Below, one piece after another: positions 8,117-16,477 of a stretch of DNA of 20,482 nt (position 1 is its first letter; each line of letters begins with the position of its first letter). The DNA comes from CAZCSK01 sp964501265 (lineage in GTDB: Bacteria; Actinomycetota; CADDZG01; JAHWKV01): the NCBI GenBank assembly GCA_964501265.1, contig CAZCSK010000037.1, positions 1-20,482 of the forward strand, written 5' to 3'. Both the position numbers and the translations under genes were made by a program. The notes beneath the pieces were generated by a model. The model searched no databases, was not told where the DNA came from, and saw only the letters and a list, made by a program, of their open reading frames with translations.

Positions 8117-9301
8117 TCAGCCGTCCTTGAACTGCATCCCTGCATCACATGCTGACTTATTCTTTCGCGTGCGTGGACGCCCACTAGTCGTTGTCGCCGC
8201 TGGTACACTGGGTGCATCGAGTAGCTGCAGGAGTAGGGGTTTGATGTGTCTGGCAACGGCCTCCGCAAGTCGCGGGGGGACAGCATTCCCTATTTGGCGC
8301 GCGATCTGCAGCTTAGAACCGCAGAACATGTAGTCGTCGGGAAAAGTCTGAATCTTAGCAGCTTCGTAGTGGGTTATCGGTCGATCCTGGTCTGGGTGTA
8401 AGTAACGGCCTTTTTCAGGCTTGAAGAACTCCGTACGAACCGTCAAGGCCGGCTTGTTCCATTCCAGGCGTCCCATGACGTCGGAAGACCCGTGCTCCTT
8501 CTTCATCCAGCAAGGCGACGTCAGATGGGGGGCCTGGGCTTTCAGGTGAAAGCGATTTTGGCCGGGCTGAATAATCTTGTAACGATCTAAAGAGAGTTGA
8601 GTCGGTCGCCGGCCTATGTGAAGCTCTCGGGCGGGATGAGGCACATAATGACCCGCCACCTTCACGCCGTTCTGGAAGTCATAGCGCAGAGGTAATGAGC
8701 GCAGTGCGTACAGAGCGTGAGCCAAGTTCTGGAGAGCAGGATCATGTGAAGGTTGAGGGAGGCTCGCGACGCCGTTCTTTATCCCTATTATGAACGCTCG
8801 ACGCCTTCGCTGGGGCACCCCAAACAGTTCGGCCTTAAGTACGCCCGCAGCGATGTGGTAGCCCAGCACCTTCGCTTTCCGCTCGATCTTACGAAACTGG
8901 ACGGATTTCAAGAGTTGAGGAACATTCTCGATTACGAATGCCAGAGGATGCGCCCAGTCGACGACCTTAAAGAACTGACGCCAGAGTTCGTTCATCTGCG
9001 CGTGGCTCTCAGTAGTCGACATTCTCCCGAGTGTCGAGAAGCCCTGGCATGGCAAGCCCCCAATCACAAGCTGAATCCCGCTTGGGAGGTGGCGCTTGCG
9101 AAGTCTCTCTATGGGCTTATCGAAGACTGAATGGCCGAAGTTTGCTTCGTAGCTCGCGGCAAAGGGCGGTTCACTTTCCACCGCAAAGACTGACCGGTAC
9201 TCGATCTCACTGTCAGATGCCTGTTTAAAGCCTTGAGCCAAGCCTCCTGCACCCGCGAAAAGGTCTACAAACTTAACGATGCGGGGTTCGGCCTTGGGCA
9301 T
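8117..9301 (-). CDS. dcm: C5-cytosine DNA methyltransferase (Dcm / DrmMII-like)
   Basis: The 394-residue enzyme transfers a methyl group from S-adenosylmethionine to C5 of cytosine in a DNA target. The ordered motifs are complete: motif I FVDLFAGAGG (11-20) binds the cofactor, motif IV GGLPCQGFS has the catalytic Cys85, motif VI FVIENVP contains Glu125-Asn126-Val127, motif VIII is QRRRRAFIIG (from 164) and motif X is QIGNAVPPRL (from 336). The target-recognition region lies roughly between 190 and 310 and does not reveal the site. The C-terminus ends in a basic tail (SGRPRTRKNK). ATG 9301 is preferred because AGAAGG lies six bases upstream; ATG 9319 has no such site. The start lies inside the 3' end of vsr, so translation is likely coupled. 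A C5-methyltransferase beside DrmA/DrmB genes is the arrangement of class 2 DISARM, where it marks host DNA. Confidence 0.93.
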   Translation of the reverse strand: MPKAEPRIVKFVDLFAGAGGLAQGFKQASDSEIEYRSVFAVESEPPFAASYEANFGHSVFDKPIERLRKRHLPSGIQLVIGGLPCQGFSTLGRMSTTESHAQMNELWRQFFKVVDWAHPLAFVIENVPQLLKSVQFRKIERKAKVLGYHIAAGVLKAELFGVPQRRRRAFIIGIKNGVASLPQPSHDPALQNLAHALYALRSLPLRYDFQNGVKVAGHYVPHPARELHIGRRPTQLSLDRYKIIQPGQNRFHLKAQAPHLTSPCWMKKEHGSSDVMGRLEWNKPALTVRTEFFKPEKGRYLHPDQDRPITHYEAAKIQTFPDDYMFCGSKLQIARQIGNAVPPRLAEAVARHIKPLLLQLLDAPSVPAATTTSGRPRTRKNKSACDAGMQFKDG

Positions 9302-9722
9302 GTCGTGCCTTCTTAGCATTCAGGAGTGGAGTGAGACTTCGCATCAGCTTTCGGCCGTCGCGAGTGCGACATGACCAAACTGTAATTACACGCCAACCCA
9401 TCTTTCTAAGGTCGCGAGCGTTCCGGCGGTCTCGCTGGACATTGGCTGACAGCTTAGCGTGCCAGAATTGGCGCCGAGTGGCCGGGACAGAAGCACGTTT
9501 ACAGGCGCGGTGCGCATGCCAGAAGCAGCCATGCACGAAAATCACAGTGCGGTAACGTGGGAGCACGATGTCAGGCCGACCCGGCAACTCCCTAGCCTGC
9601 AAGCGAAAGCGAAAGCCGAGCGTGTGAAGCAGTGTTCGAACCGCTTTCTCGGGGGCAGTATCCCTGCCTCCCACTCGGCTCATTATCCAGCTGCGCTTGA
9701 TCTTATCGAACACGTCGGCCAT
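9273..9722 (-). CDS. vsr: Very-short-patch (Vsr) T:G mismatch endonuclease
   Basis: Vsr nicks DNA 5' to a thymine mispaired with guanine, the product of 5-methylcytosine deamination, and starts short-patch repair. From ATG 9722 the protein begins MADVFDKIKRSW, and its key residues fall at the same positions as in the E. coli enzyme: Asp51 in LPGRPDIV, His64 and His69 in FVHGCFWHAH. The downstream CKRASVPATR, FWHAKL, NVQRD and GWRVITVWSC elements complete the fold, including the zinc-binding Cys/His positions. This numbering match supports the 9722 start, although an upstream ATG at 9743 has a better ribosome binding site (GGGGA) and would add seven residues. Its 3' end overlaps the methyltransferase start by 29 bases; the order vsr then dcm is the reverse of E. 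coli. Related Vsr-like proteins in restriction islands may act as restriction nickases rather than repair enzymes, which cannot be excluded. Confidence 0.93.
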   Translation of the reverse strand: MADVFDKIKRSWIMSRVGGRDTAPEKAVRTLLHTLGFRFRLQARELPGRPDIVLPRYRTVIFVHGCFWHAHRACKRASVPATRRQFWHAKLSANVQRDRRNARDLRKMGWRVITVWSCRTRDGRKLMRSLTPLLNAKKARHAQGRTPHR

Positions 9723-9759
9723 CTGACAACCAAAATAGCGCATTTGGATCCCCGCGCAT

Positions 9760-9787
9760 ACCGTCGCGGGTTGTGATTGTCGACGGT
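9760..9787. promoter_or_regulatory. Inverted repeat in the vsr / helicase-operon divergent promoter region
   Basis: Seven-base arms ACCGTCG (9760-9766) and CGACGGT (9781-9787) are separated by 14 bases, so the arm centres are 21 bases, about two helical turns, apart. This fits binding of a dimer on one face of the DNA. The repeat lies between the divergent starts of vsr (9722/9743) and the NERD-helicase gene (9854), where it could control both directions. Confidence 0.35.
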
Positions 9788-9814
9788 CAGGACGCGAAGA
9801 ACAGCGGCGGCTGC

Positions 9815-9839
9815 CTGCCGGCAGATCCCCCAGCTGGGG
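9815..9839. promoter_or_regulatory. Two adjacent perfect palindromes before the helicase operon
   Basis: CTGCCGGCAG (9815-9824) and CCCCAGCTGGGG (9828-9839) are perfect palindromes of 10 and 12 bases only three bases apart. They end just before the GGAG ribosome binding site (9842-9845) of the NERD-helicase gene. They could be protein-binding sites, hairpins in the 5' leader, or recognition sites of the island's own methyltransferase; the sequence does not distinguish these. Confidence 0.35.
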
Positions 9840-9853
9840 CGCGGAGATAAAGT

Positions 9854-11509
9854 ATGCGAATGATTCCGTCGGGTGTCAGTGCCGGGACTCAAAGCAGGGC
9901 GGAGCGCCGACTCTTTGACCTGCTTAGGGATGTAAACCCCGTGCCCGACGCATTCTGCCTTCACTCTCTAAATATTTCGGAGCACGACTATAAGCTCTGC
10001 GGAGAACTTGACTTTGTTGTGGTCAGTCCCAGCGGCGTCTTGGTACTGGAAGTTAAGGGAGGTGGGGTCAGTTGCCATGACGGGATTTGGACATTCCGGG
10101 ATCGAATGAACAGGGAGCATAGAACCTCGGAGGGGCCCTTTAAGCAAGCACGGTCAGGCATGTTCTCGTTACGTGCACGTCTGGAGGAGCAATTTGGATC
10201 CGGTCTACTTCGCCGTTTGCCGTTCGGCTATGGAGTCGCCCTTCCTGACTGTGAGTTCGAACTCCAGAGTGTAGAATGGTCCCGGGAGATGGTTCTGGAT
10301 GCACCAGTCTTCCGGACGCGACCCGCGTTGAAGGACAGCCTCTGCCGGTTACTCGAATACTGGGTAGCAAAGCGGGACTTCTGGGAAGCCCCCGATCCGG
10401 ATCTCGCAGGCCGGGTGGTTCAGTATCTTCGGCCGGATTTTGATAAGGCGCCGTCTCTGCAGGTGAGAGCGGAGGAAATCGATCGTGTAATGGAGCGCCT
10501 GACGGAAGAGCAGTACGTTCAGCTCGATGTCATAGAAGACAATCCGCGGATTCTCTGCACCGGGGGTGCCGGAACGGGGAAGACGTTCCTGGCATGCGAG
10601 ATCGCCCGCCGCTTAGCAGGGGAAGGACGCGAGGTGCTCGTGACCTGTCAGAGTCCAATCCTTGCCGCATTCATCGGCTCGCGTCTAAGCGCTAAGGGCG
10701 TCACAGTGTGCGACTTTGGGCAACTCAGGGTTAGGGATTACGTCTTTACCGCCTTGATTGTTGACGAGGCACAGGACGTCATGAATTTCGAGGCACTCGA
10801 GCGATTAGACGGTGTCCTTGAGGGGGGGTTGGAACATGGGTGCTGGCGGCTTTTCTACGACCCTAACAAGCAAACCGGCTTGCACAGCACTTTTGAGCCT
10901 GAAGCCGTAGCGCTTCTCAGATCGTACGGCGCGGTCGCTGCAAAGCTTCAGCGTAACTGTCGCAACACGACAGACATCGTACTTCAGACCAAACTCTGGA
11001 GCGGGGCGGATCCTGGTACTGCCCATGCGGGAAAGGGCCCACCCGTGGAGTACGTCTATTACCGTGATCGGGCTGAAGAAGTGATGCTGATCGAGCGAGA
11101 GCTCAGCCGGCTATACGAAGCCGGTGTCAGTCCCGGGGATGTGACGCTGCTCACTCCTTACGAGCTCAGCCAGTCCAGCATCATCCTCCTGAAGGCATAT
11201 CGAGCCGGCAAGATAAAGCCTCTCACCACGGCCCTGGCCGCCTCGTGGCCGGTACTAGAAACCTCCGCGGCCTCTGTCACCGATTTCAAGGGCCTGGAGA
11301 ACCGATTCGTTTTGGCAGTCGATCTGGAGAGCTCGGACTCACTTTCGTTGCTGGAGAACAAGCTTTATGTGGCTATGACCAGAGCGAGGACAGGGTTATG
11401 GATGGCGGTAAGCAGGGGTCTCGAGCCTCTAGTAATGGAGCTCCATAGTCGCAACCTGAAACTGGCAATGCAATCGGCGAAACCGAAGGGATCAAATGTC
11501 CAGGCGTGA
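9854..11509 (+). CDS. NERD nuclease domain fused to a UvrD-like SF1 helicase
   Basis: This 551-residue protein opens the plus-strand operon. The N-terminal NERD (nuclease-related, PD-(D/E)XK fold) domain shows a helix with Glu17 (SRAERRLFDLL), then GELDFVVV with Asp53 and VLVLEVKGG with Glu66 and Lys68, so the catalytic set looks intact. After a linker comes an SF1 helicase: Walker A GGAGTGKT (237-244), Walker B IVDEAQD (302-308), a motif IV-like LQRNCRNT (365-372), DFKGLENRFV (motif V region) and YVAMTRAR (motif VI) near the C-terminus. It probably unwinds or translocates on DNA and cuts it. ATG 9854 has GGAG eight bases upstream. The stop overlaps the next gene by 14 bases. By position it may supply the nuclease activity that DrmC provides in canonical DISARM; that is inference. 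The helicase part is about 340 residues, with reduced accessory subdomains relative to UvrD. Confidence 0.88.
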   Translation: MRMIPSGVSAGTQSRAERRLFDLLRDVNPVPDAFCLHSLNISEHDYKLCGELDFVVVSPSGVLVLEVKGGGVSCHDGIWTFRDRMNREHRTSEGPFKQARSGMFSLRARLEEQFGSGLLRRLPFGYGVALPDCEFELQSVEWSREMVLDAPVFRTRPALKDSLCRLLEYWVAKRDFWEAPDPDLAGRVVQYLRPDFDKAPSLQVRAEEIDRVMERLTEEQYVQLDVIEDNPRILCTGGAGTGKTFLACEIARRLAGEGREVLVTCQSPILAAFIGSRLSAKGVTVCDFGQLRVRDYVFTALIVDEAQDVMNFEALERLDGVLEGGLEHGCWRLFYDPNKQTGLHSTFEPEAVALLRSYGAVAAKLQRNCRNTTDIVLQTKLWSGADPGTAHAGKGPPVEYVYYRDRAEEVMLIERELSRLYEAGVSPGDVTLLTPYELSQSSIILLKAYRAGKIKPLTTALAASWPVLETSAASVTDFKGLENRFVLAVDLESSDSLSLLENKLYVAMTRARTGLWMAVSRGLEPLVMELHSRNLKLAMQSAKPKGSNVQA

Positions 11510-14500
11510 GGAGTTAATTGACCTCCTGAGGCTTCATGTCGTCGGGCCTCGAGATGGAGCTGCTGAGGTCGCCTCGGATCCACCTAGTCGTCAGTACCTC
11601 ATGGGTACTCTCTATCCACAGCAGGCGGGTTTGACCGAGGTTGCGGAAAACGAGGAGGAAGAGGGCAGTGGTGGAGGGCTTCGTGACGAGATTGCCGATG
11701 ACCCGGTGCGGCTCGCGAACGAGTGGCTACCAAGTTCTATAGGGCTCTCTTTCTTCGTTGAGACCTCCTCCGGCGTCAGATGTTCCATCCGCGGAGCCAG
11801 ATACGAAACGTTTCGGGACGGTCGAAGTAGGCGTTGGCGACGAATTGCGATTGCTTCGAGCGAAGAGCCTGAAAGTTACGCGATGGTTCCTCCCAAAGAC
11901 GGCCGCGGCCGCACCAAGCAGATGGTGTTCGGCGGCCGGGGTGAGATCCAGGCTCTTTGGCGCCCTATGGGTAAGGGCTACCTCGCCACTATTACGCTGG
12001 TGAACATCCAGCGGCAGGTTGATCCGGATAAGGTCGACCCAGACCTATGCCTGCATCAGGTCGGCTTCGCATGCGAAGCCACCAACGGAACCATTCGGGA
12101 ATACCCCTCGATGGATGTCTTGACCCGTGATCCCGAGGAGGAGGAGCTGCGTCTCCTTTACCGGCACGCCAAGACGTACGCTATCGGCCACGGGTGCTCA
12201 GCGGGGTGGGGATCGACCGATACCGGAGGGGTATCCTCGGTATGGACGGAACTTCTCCCGTCCTTCGAGGTTGCAGCCCTGACATATGCTGGCGGCGAGG
12301 ACGATCAGATTCTTCTGCTCCGCCGTCTCGCCGACCCCCATCTGCCTGCTGAGACGCTCGTCTTTGAGCTGAGTGAGTTCCTAGGGCGGTATCGCCGCTG
12401 GATCAAGGATTTGCCCACCCTCCATGCCGACATTCCGGCCCGTCTTTCAAACGCGCGCGATCGCCTTCTCGAGCGACTGCGACTGACGGCTGACGGCATA
12501 GATCAGGGAATTCGACTCTTGGGCTCGGACCCGGAAGTGCGGGAGGCATTCAGGCTTGCCAACAGGGCTATGCTGATGCAGATGAGGCACGCTCAGGAGG
12601 ATGCCGGAGGCCGTAAACGCGAACGGGGTGCCGCCCCACAGACGTATGACTATGCTCAACTGCCGTTCAGGTGGCGTCCATTTCAACTGGCGTTCCAGCT
12701 TCTTACCTTGCCTTCAATCGCTTCTACGGAAGTCGTCGACCGGGCGGTAGTAGATCTTCTCTGGTTCCCCACAGGAGGCGGGAAGACCGAGGCGTATCTC
12801 GGTCTCACAGCCTTCCAAATCTTCCTTCGCCGGTTCCGGCGCGGCGCACGCGCCGGCGGGACCGCTGTGATAACCCGCTACACGTTACGGTTGCTCAGCG
12901 CCCAACAGTTCCAACGAGCTGCCGCCCTAATCTGCGCCTGCGAGCTCCTTCGCCGGGAAATGGGAACGAGACTGGGCAACGAGCCCATCACTATCGGCAT
13001 CTGGGTAGGCGACGAAGTGGTGCCCAACCGGTTTCATAAGGCATTGGAATTGTTTGATGAGGTGTTGGAAGCTGATGCTCCCTCCAATCCATTCCAATTG
13101 GAGCAGTGCCCTTGGTGTGGAACGGCGATTGTGCCCGCTCGTCGCACCGACGACCGTTCGGCTTACGGTATCCGCGCCGGTAACAACTCATTTGGATTTT
13201 TTTGTCCTAACCCATCATGCGCGTTCTCTGAGACGCTCCCGGTTTCAGTCATCGACGAGGACCTGTATCAACGGCCACCGACATTCCTCGTCGCCACCGT
13301 TGACAAGTTTGCTCGTCTTGCCTGGGAGGAGGGCGGGGGAGCGTTCTTCGGCAGAGGCGTGGTCGATCCTCCTTCGTTGATCATTCAGGATGAGCTTCAC
13401 CTTCTATCCGGCCCGCTGGGGACTACAGTCGGAGTCTATGAGAACGCGGTTATTTCCCTATGCGAGTACTTCGGAGCCGCACCTAAGGTCATCGCTTCCA
13501 CGGCTACAATCCGCAGAGCAGATGAGCAGGTATTGAGTCTCTTTGGGACCGGTGTCCGACTGTTTCCTCCACCCGGTTTACGGGCCTCGGATTCCTATTT
13601 TTCCAAGGTCGACAAAACCAGACCGGGTCGCACCTTCGTTGGTGTGATGTCCCAAAGTCACACGATCTCAACGTCTATAGTTCACTTGGGGGCAGCGCTC
13701 CTCCAAGGGCCCATAGAACTTGGCCTGAGCGGAGAGGAGTTGGATCGATATTGGACCCTAGTCGTGTATCACAACAGCCTGCGGGAACTGGGACGAACAG
13801 TCACCCTCGCCCGAGATGACATTCCAGCTCGGCTAAAGGTGGTATCCCGGGACGAGGCCAAGGCTCGCAAGTTGGGAGATCAGGACGTCGTTGAGCTCAC
13901 CAGCAATGTGGCGGGTAAAGAGTTACCGTCACTGCTCGCGCGACTGGGACGGCGCTTCAATGAGCAAGATACGGTCGGTCTGCTGGCCACCACCAACATG
14001 CTATCGGTAGGGATCGACATCCCACGGCTCGGCCTCATGCTGGTCAACAGCCAGCCTAAGTCCACCTCGGAGTACATTCAGGCTACGAGCCGAGTCGGTC
14101 GCGGCAGCACACCTGGATTGATCGTGACCATGTATGCTGCAACGAAGCCTCGTGATCGCTCCCACTATGAGAGCTTCTTGCCGTTTCACGGGGCGCTATA
14201 TCGGCATGTAGAGCCCACAAGTGTAACCCCGTACTCGGTACCCTCCAGGCAGCGCGCCCTGCACGCGGCACTTGTGATCCTCATACGGCACGGAGCTGGG
14301 CTCGGGGCCAACGACGCCGCAGCACGCTTCAGGGTGGACGATCCTGAGGTACAGCGTTGCATAGACCTGCTCTCAAGGCGGATCCGCAGAATCGATCCGT
14401 ATGAGGCCGCAGCAGCAGACATCCAGTTGCGGAAGCTGGCAGAAAGATGGGAGGGCTGGGCACAGAAGAGCCATGCGGCCGGGCGTCTGCTGTACTACAA

Positions 14501-14627
14501 CGCAAGCGGCACAAGGCAGCACGACGCGCTCCTCGCTGATTTCGGCTCCGATAACGACGGCTGGGAGACGCTGCATTCAATGCGCAATGTCGATAGACAG
14601 TGCACGATCAAGGTGTTGGGAGCATGA
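11496..14627 (+). CDS. drmA: DISARM-type helicase DrmA-like
   Basis: The 1043-residue protein matches the architecture of DrmA, the SF2 helicase that with DrmB forms the core of DISARM anti-phage systems. About 400 N-terminal residues without a known enzyme motif, including an acidic patch ENEEEEGSGGG, precede the motor. Walker A FPTGGGKTEAYLGL starts at residue 424, motif Ia-like RYTLRLLSAQQ follows, and the DEAD-box position reads DELH (632-635). An embedded zinc ribbon, CPWC (538-541) paired with CPNPSC (570-575), sits between these motifs. The second lobe has ATIRRA, TTNMLSVGIDIPRL and the motif VI TSRVGRG. Length fits the family (about 1000-1300). It overlaps the preceding gene by 14 bases and is followed directly by the DrmB-like gene, the conserved drmA-drmB order. 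In DISARM the pair engages DNA with single-stranded ends; the same role is inferred here. Confidence 0.82.
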   Translation: MSRREELIDLLRLHVVGPRDGAAEVASDPPSRQYLMGTLYPQQAGLTEVAENEEEEGSGGGLRDEIADDPVRLANEWLPSSIGLSFFVETSSGVRCSIRGARYETFRDGRSRRWRRIAIASSEEPESYAMVPPKDGRGRTKQMVFGGRGEIQALWRPMGKGYLATITLVNIQRQVDPDKVDPDLCLHQVGFACEATNGTIREYPSMDVLTRDPEEEELRLLYRHAKTYAIGHGCSAGWGSTDTGGVSSVWTELLPSFEVAALTYAGGEDDQILLLRRLADPHLPAETLVFELSEFLGRYRRWIKDLPTLHADIPARLSNARDRLLERLRLTADGIDQGIRLLGSDPEVREAFRLANRAMLMQMRHAQEDAGGRKRERGAAPQTYDYAQLPFRWRPFQLAFQLLTLPSIASTEVVDRAVVDLLWFPTGGGKTEAYLGLTAFQIFLRRFRRGARAGGTAVITRYTLRLLSAQQFQRAAALICACELLRREMGTRLGNEPITIGIWVGDEVVPNRFHKALELFDEVLEADAPSNPFQLEQCPWCGTAIVPARRTDDRSAYGIRAGNNSFGFFCPNPSCAFSETLPVSVIDEDLYQRPPTFLVATVDKFARLAWEEGGGAFFGRGVVDPPSLIIQDELHLLSGPLGTTVGVYENAVISLCEYFGAAPKVIASTATIRRADEQVLSLFGTGVRLFPPPGLRASDSYFSKVDKTRPGRTFVGVMSQSHTISTSIVHLGAALLQGPIELGLSGEELDRYWTLVVYHNSLRELGRTVTLARDDIPARLKVVSRDEAKARKLGDQDVVELTSNVAGKELPSLLARLGRRFNEQDTVGLLATTNMLSVGIDIPRLGLMLVNSQPKSTSEYIQATSRVGRGSTPGLIVTMYAATKPRDRSHYESFLPFHGALYRHVEPTSVTPYSVPSRQRALHAALVILIRHGAGLGANDAAARFRVDDPEVQRCIDLLSRRIRRIDPYEAAAADIQLRKLAERWEGWAQKSHAAGRLLYYNASGTRQHDALLADFGSDNDGWETLHSMRNVDRQCTIKVLGA

Positions 14628-14629
14628 CT

Positions 14630-16477
14630 ATGTCGAGAGTACGTAACGTGAGGCTTTCACAAACGCTCGTCCCATTCGGCGTAGGAGCGATCTACGACAT
14701 CCTGGGTGAGTCCCTGATCGGGTGCGACACATTCCACTGGCGTAGTCACGGAGACGTTATACGAATTCGTCGGCTCGAGGAGGCATTAAAGGTGAAGCAA
14801 TTCCGGAGTGCTCCATCGCATACTTCTCTGTTTCAGAGCCGCGGGGCCGGTGTGCCGTATTTCCGCTTCCCTCAGTGGCTGTTCTGTCAAAAGTGCCGAC
14901 GAATGGTGCGATGGAATTTGCATAACGAGGTGGAAGGAGAGCCCCCGAAATGTGGATCGTGTCCAAAGCGCCCACAGCTTGTGCCCATGCGTTTCGTCAT
15001 CGCATGCTCGAAAGGGCATGTGGGAGATGTTCCGTGGCAGTTTTGGGCCCATTTTGGCGCTGCCAAGGCGGAGCAAAAGCAGTGTCACTCCAACGATCTA
15101 TACTTCGAGGTACGGGCGGGGCGTGGGTCAGGACTCGAATCGCTCGTAGTCGAGTGCCGAACGTGCACAGCGTCCCGGTCGCTACAAGGGATCTCGGCGT
15201 CTGGTAGTCTACGACCTTTAAACATTAAGTGTCCCGCCCGCCAGCCTTGGCAAAGGGCCGAGGAGGTAACCGCGTGCGATGGAGAACCTCAGGTTCTGCA
15301 GCGCGGGGCTAGTAATTTGTACTTTGGGTTGGTTAAATCAGCCATCGACATTCCACCCGACTCCAACGCATCGGTTTACGCTGACCTTAGCCTCAAGGTC
15401 ATGAATGCCGATGAGTTCCGCTTGCTTCGAAGTTCCCCGAGCGGCCCCTTGGCAGGTCAGCTCATAGATGTCCTCGCCGGACGTTTCGAGTGCACTCCTG
15501 AGAGGATACGTGCCATTCTCGCTGCCGACCTTAAGGACACTGTAGGCCCCATTGTGACTGCGGCCGACGAAGGTCTCGATGCGGGCGAGTGGGATGCGTT
15601 CATAACCCCTCAGCAGGATTTAAACGAAGGCAATCGCTTCATCACCAGGCACGTACCGTTGGTAGAGGGAGGGACCGGCGCACCCCCAAGCAAATCAGTG
15701 GTTCTTCTGTCGGAGCTTATCGATCGAGTGGTGCTCGCGGTCAAGTTGCGCGAAGTCAGGGCTCTAGTAGGCTTCAGCCGGTATGACCCCGAAGGAACCT
15801 TGGTGGAGCCTGACCTGGGGCGCGGTCTCGACTGGCTGCCTGCTATAGAAGTTTTTGGCGAAGGCGTGTTTCTCTCTTTAAGTGAAACAGCCTTACAGCG
15901 ATGGGAGGAAAACGAACAAGCGCAGGCCTTAGCTGCTGTCCTGGAACAACGTAGGAAGATCAGTTTATTCGGCAAACGGCTACCCCGTGCGACGCCTCGG
16001 TTCCTCCTGCTCCACAGCCTGGCTCATCTCGTGATCCGGGAGTTAGCTCTCCAATGCGGCTACTCCTCGTCGTCGCTTCGCGAGCGGATATACGCCCGCA
16101 TGCCGTCTGAAGGAACACCCCAAGCCGGCCTTCTGGTCTACACAGCTGCCGGCGATGTCGAGGGGACTCTCGGAGGGCTCGCTCGTCAAGGCGAGCCTCC
16201 GCGCTTGCTGTGGGCTCTTCTGAGTGCTTTGGATCGCGCCTCCTGGTGCTCAGCAGATCCGATATGCCGCGAGAACCGCGGTCAGGGCTTTGGGTCGCTC
16301 AACCTGGGAGCCTGCCATGCATGCACTTTGCTGTCGGAGACGAGCTGCGACCATGGTAACACCCTTCTAGATCGCAGCTTTGTGGTGAATACGTCCGGCG
16401 GGAACGGCGTTCCGGGCTACTTCGATTCAGTACTGGACGCCGCACGGCTGGACGTACTTGATATGAGCCGTGCATGA
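14630..16477 (+). CDS. drmB: DISARM-type DUF1998 protein DrmB-like
   Basis: This 615-residue protein is the second half of the DISARM core and normally binds DrmA. It starts with the typical VRLSQTLVPFGVGAIYD signature (residues 8-23), followed by a zinc finger CQKC (86-89) with CGSC (108-111) and the ACSKGHVGDVPW block (125-136). The C-terminal DUF1998 part shows LLHSLAHLVIRELALQCGY from about residue 460, and a Cys/His-rich cluster near 540-585 (SADPIC, LGACHACTL, SCDHGN). No enzymatic site is recognisable, in keeping with a DNA- or protein-binding role. ATG 14630 is chosen because GGGAG (14618-14622) is seven bases upstream; ATG 14624 is in frame and overlaps the drmA stop but sits too close to that site. 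The stop overlaps the next start by four bases (ATGA), indicating translational coupling. Confidence 0.82.
   Translation: MSRVRNVRLSQTLVPFGVGAIYDILGESLIGCDTFHWRSHGDVIRIRRLEEALKVKQFRSAPSHTSLFQSRGAGVPYFRFPQWLFCQKCRRMVRWNLHNEVEGEPPKCGSCPKRPQLVPMRFVIACSKGHVGDVPWQFWAHFGAAKAEQKQCHSNDLYFEVRAGRGSGLESLVVECRTCTASRSLQGISASGSLRPLNIKCPARQPWQRAEEVTACDGEPQVLQRGASNLYFGLVKSAIDIPPDSNASVYADLSLKVMNADEFRLLRSSPSGPLAGQLIDVLAGRFECTPERIRAILAADLKDTVGPIVTAADEGLDAGEWDAFITPQQDLNEGNRFITRHVPLVEGGTGAPPSKSVVLLSELIDRVVLAVKLREVRALVGFSRYDPEGTLVEPDLGRGLDWLPAIEVFGEGVFLSLSETALQRWEENEQAQALAAVLEQRRKISLFGKRLPRATPRFLLLHSLAHLVIRELALQCGYSSSSLRERIYARMPSEGTPQAGLLVYTAAGDVEGTLGGLARQGEPPRLLWALLSALDRASWCSADPICRENRGQGFGSLNLGACHACTLLSETSCDHGNTLLDRSFVVNTSGGNGVPGYFDSVLDAARLDVLDMSRA

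Noticed and set aside
8753..9130. 125-codon open frame on the plus strand
   Set aside because: It is fully antisense to the methyltransferase gene, whose conserved motifs are clear; no ribosome binding site or recognisable product.
12671..13380. Two open frames of more than 100 codons inside the DrmA-like gene
   Set aside because: They lie in other frames within the helicase, are rich in Arg/Ser/Pro as expected of shadow frames in GC-rich DNA, and cross the Walker A and zinc-ribbon coding region.
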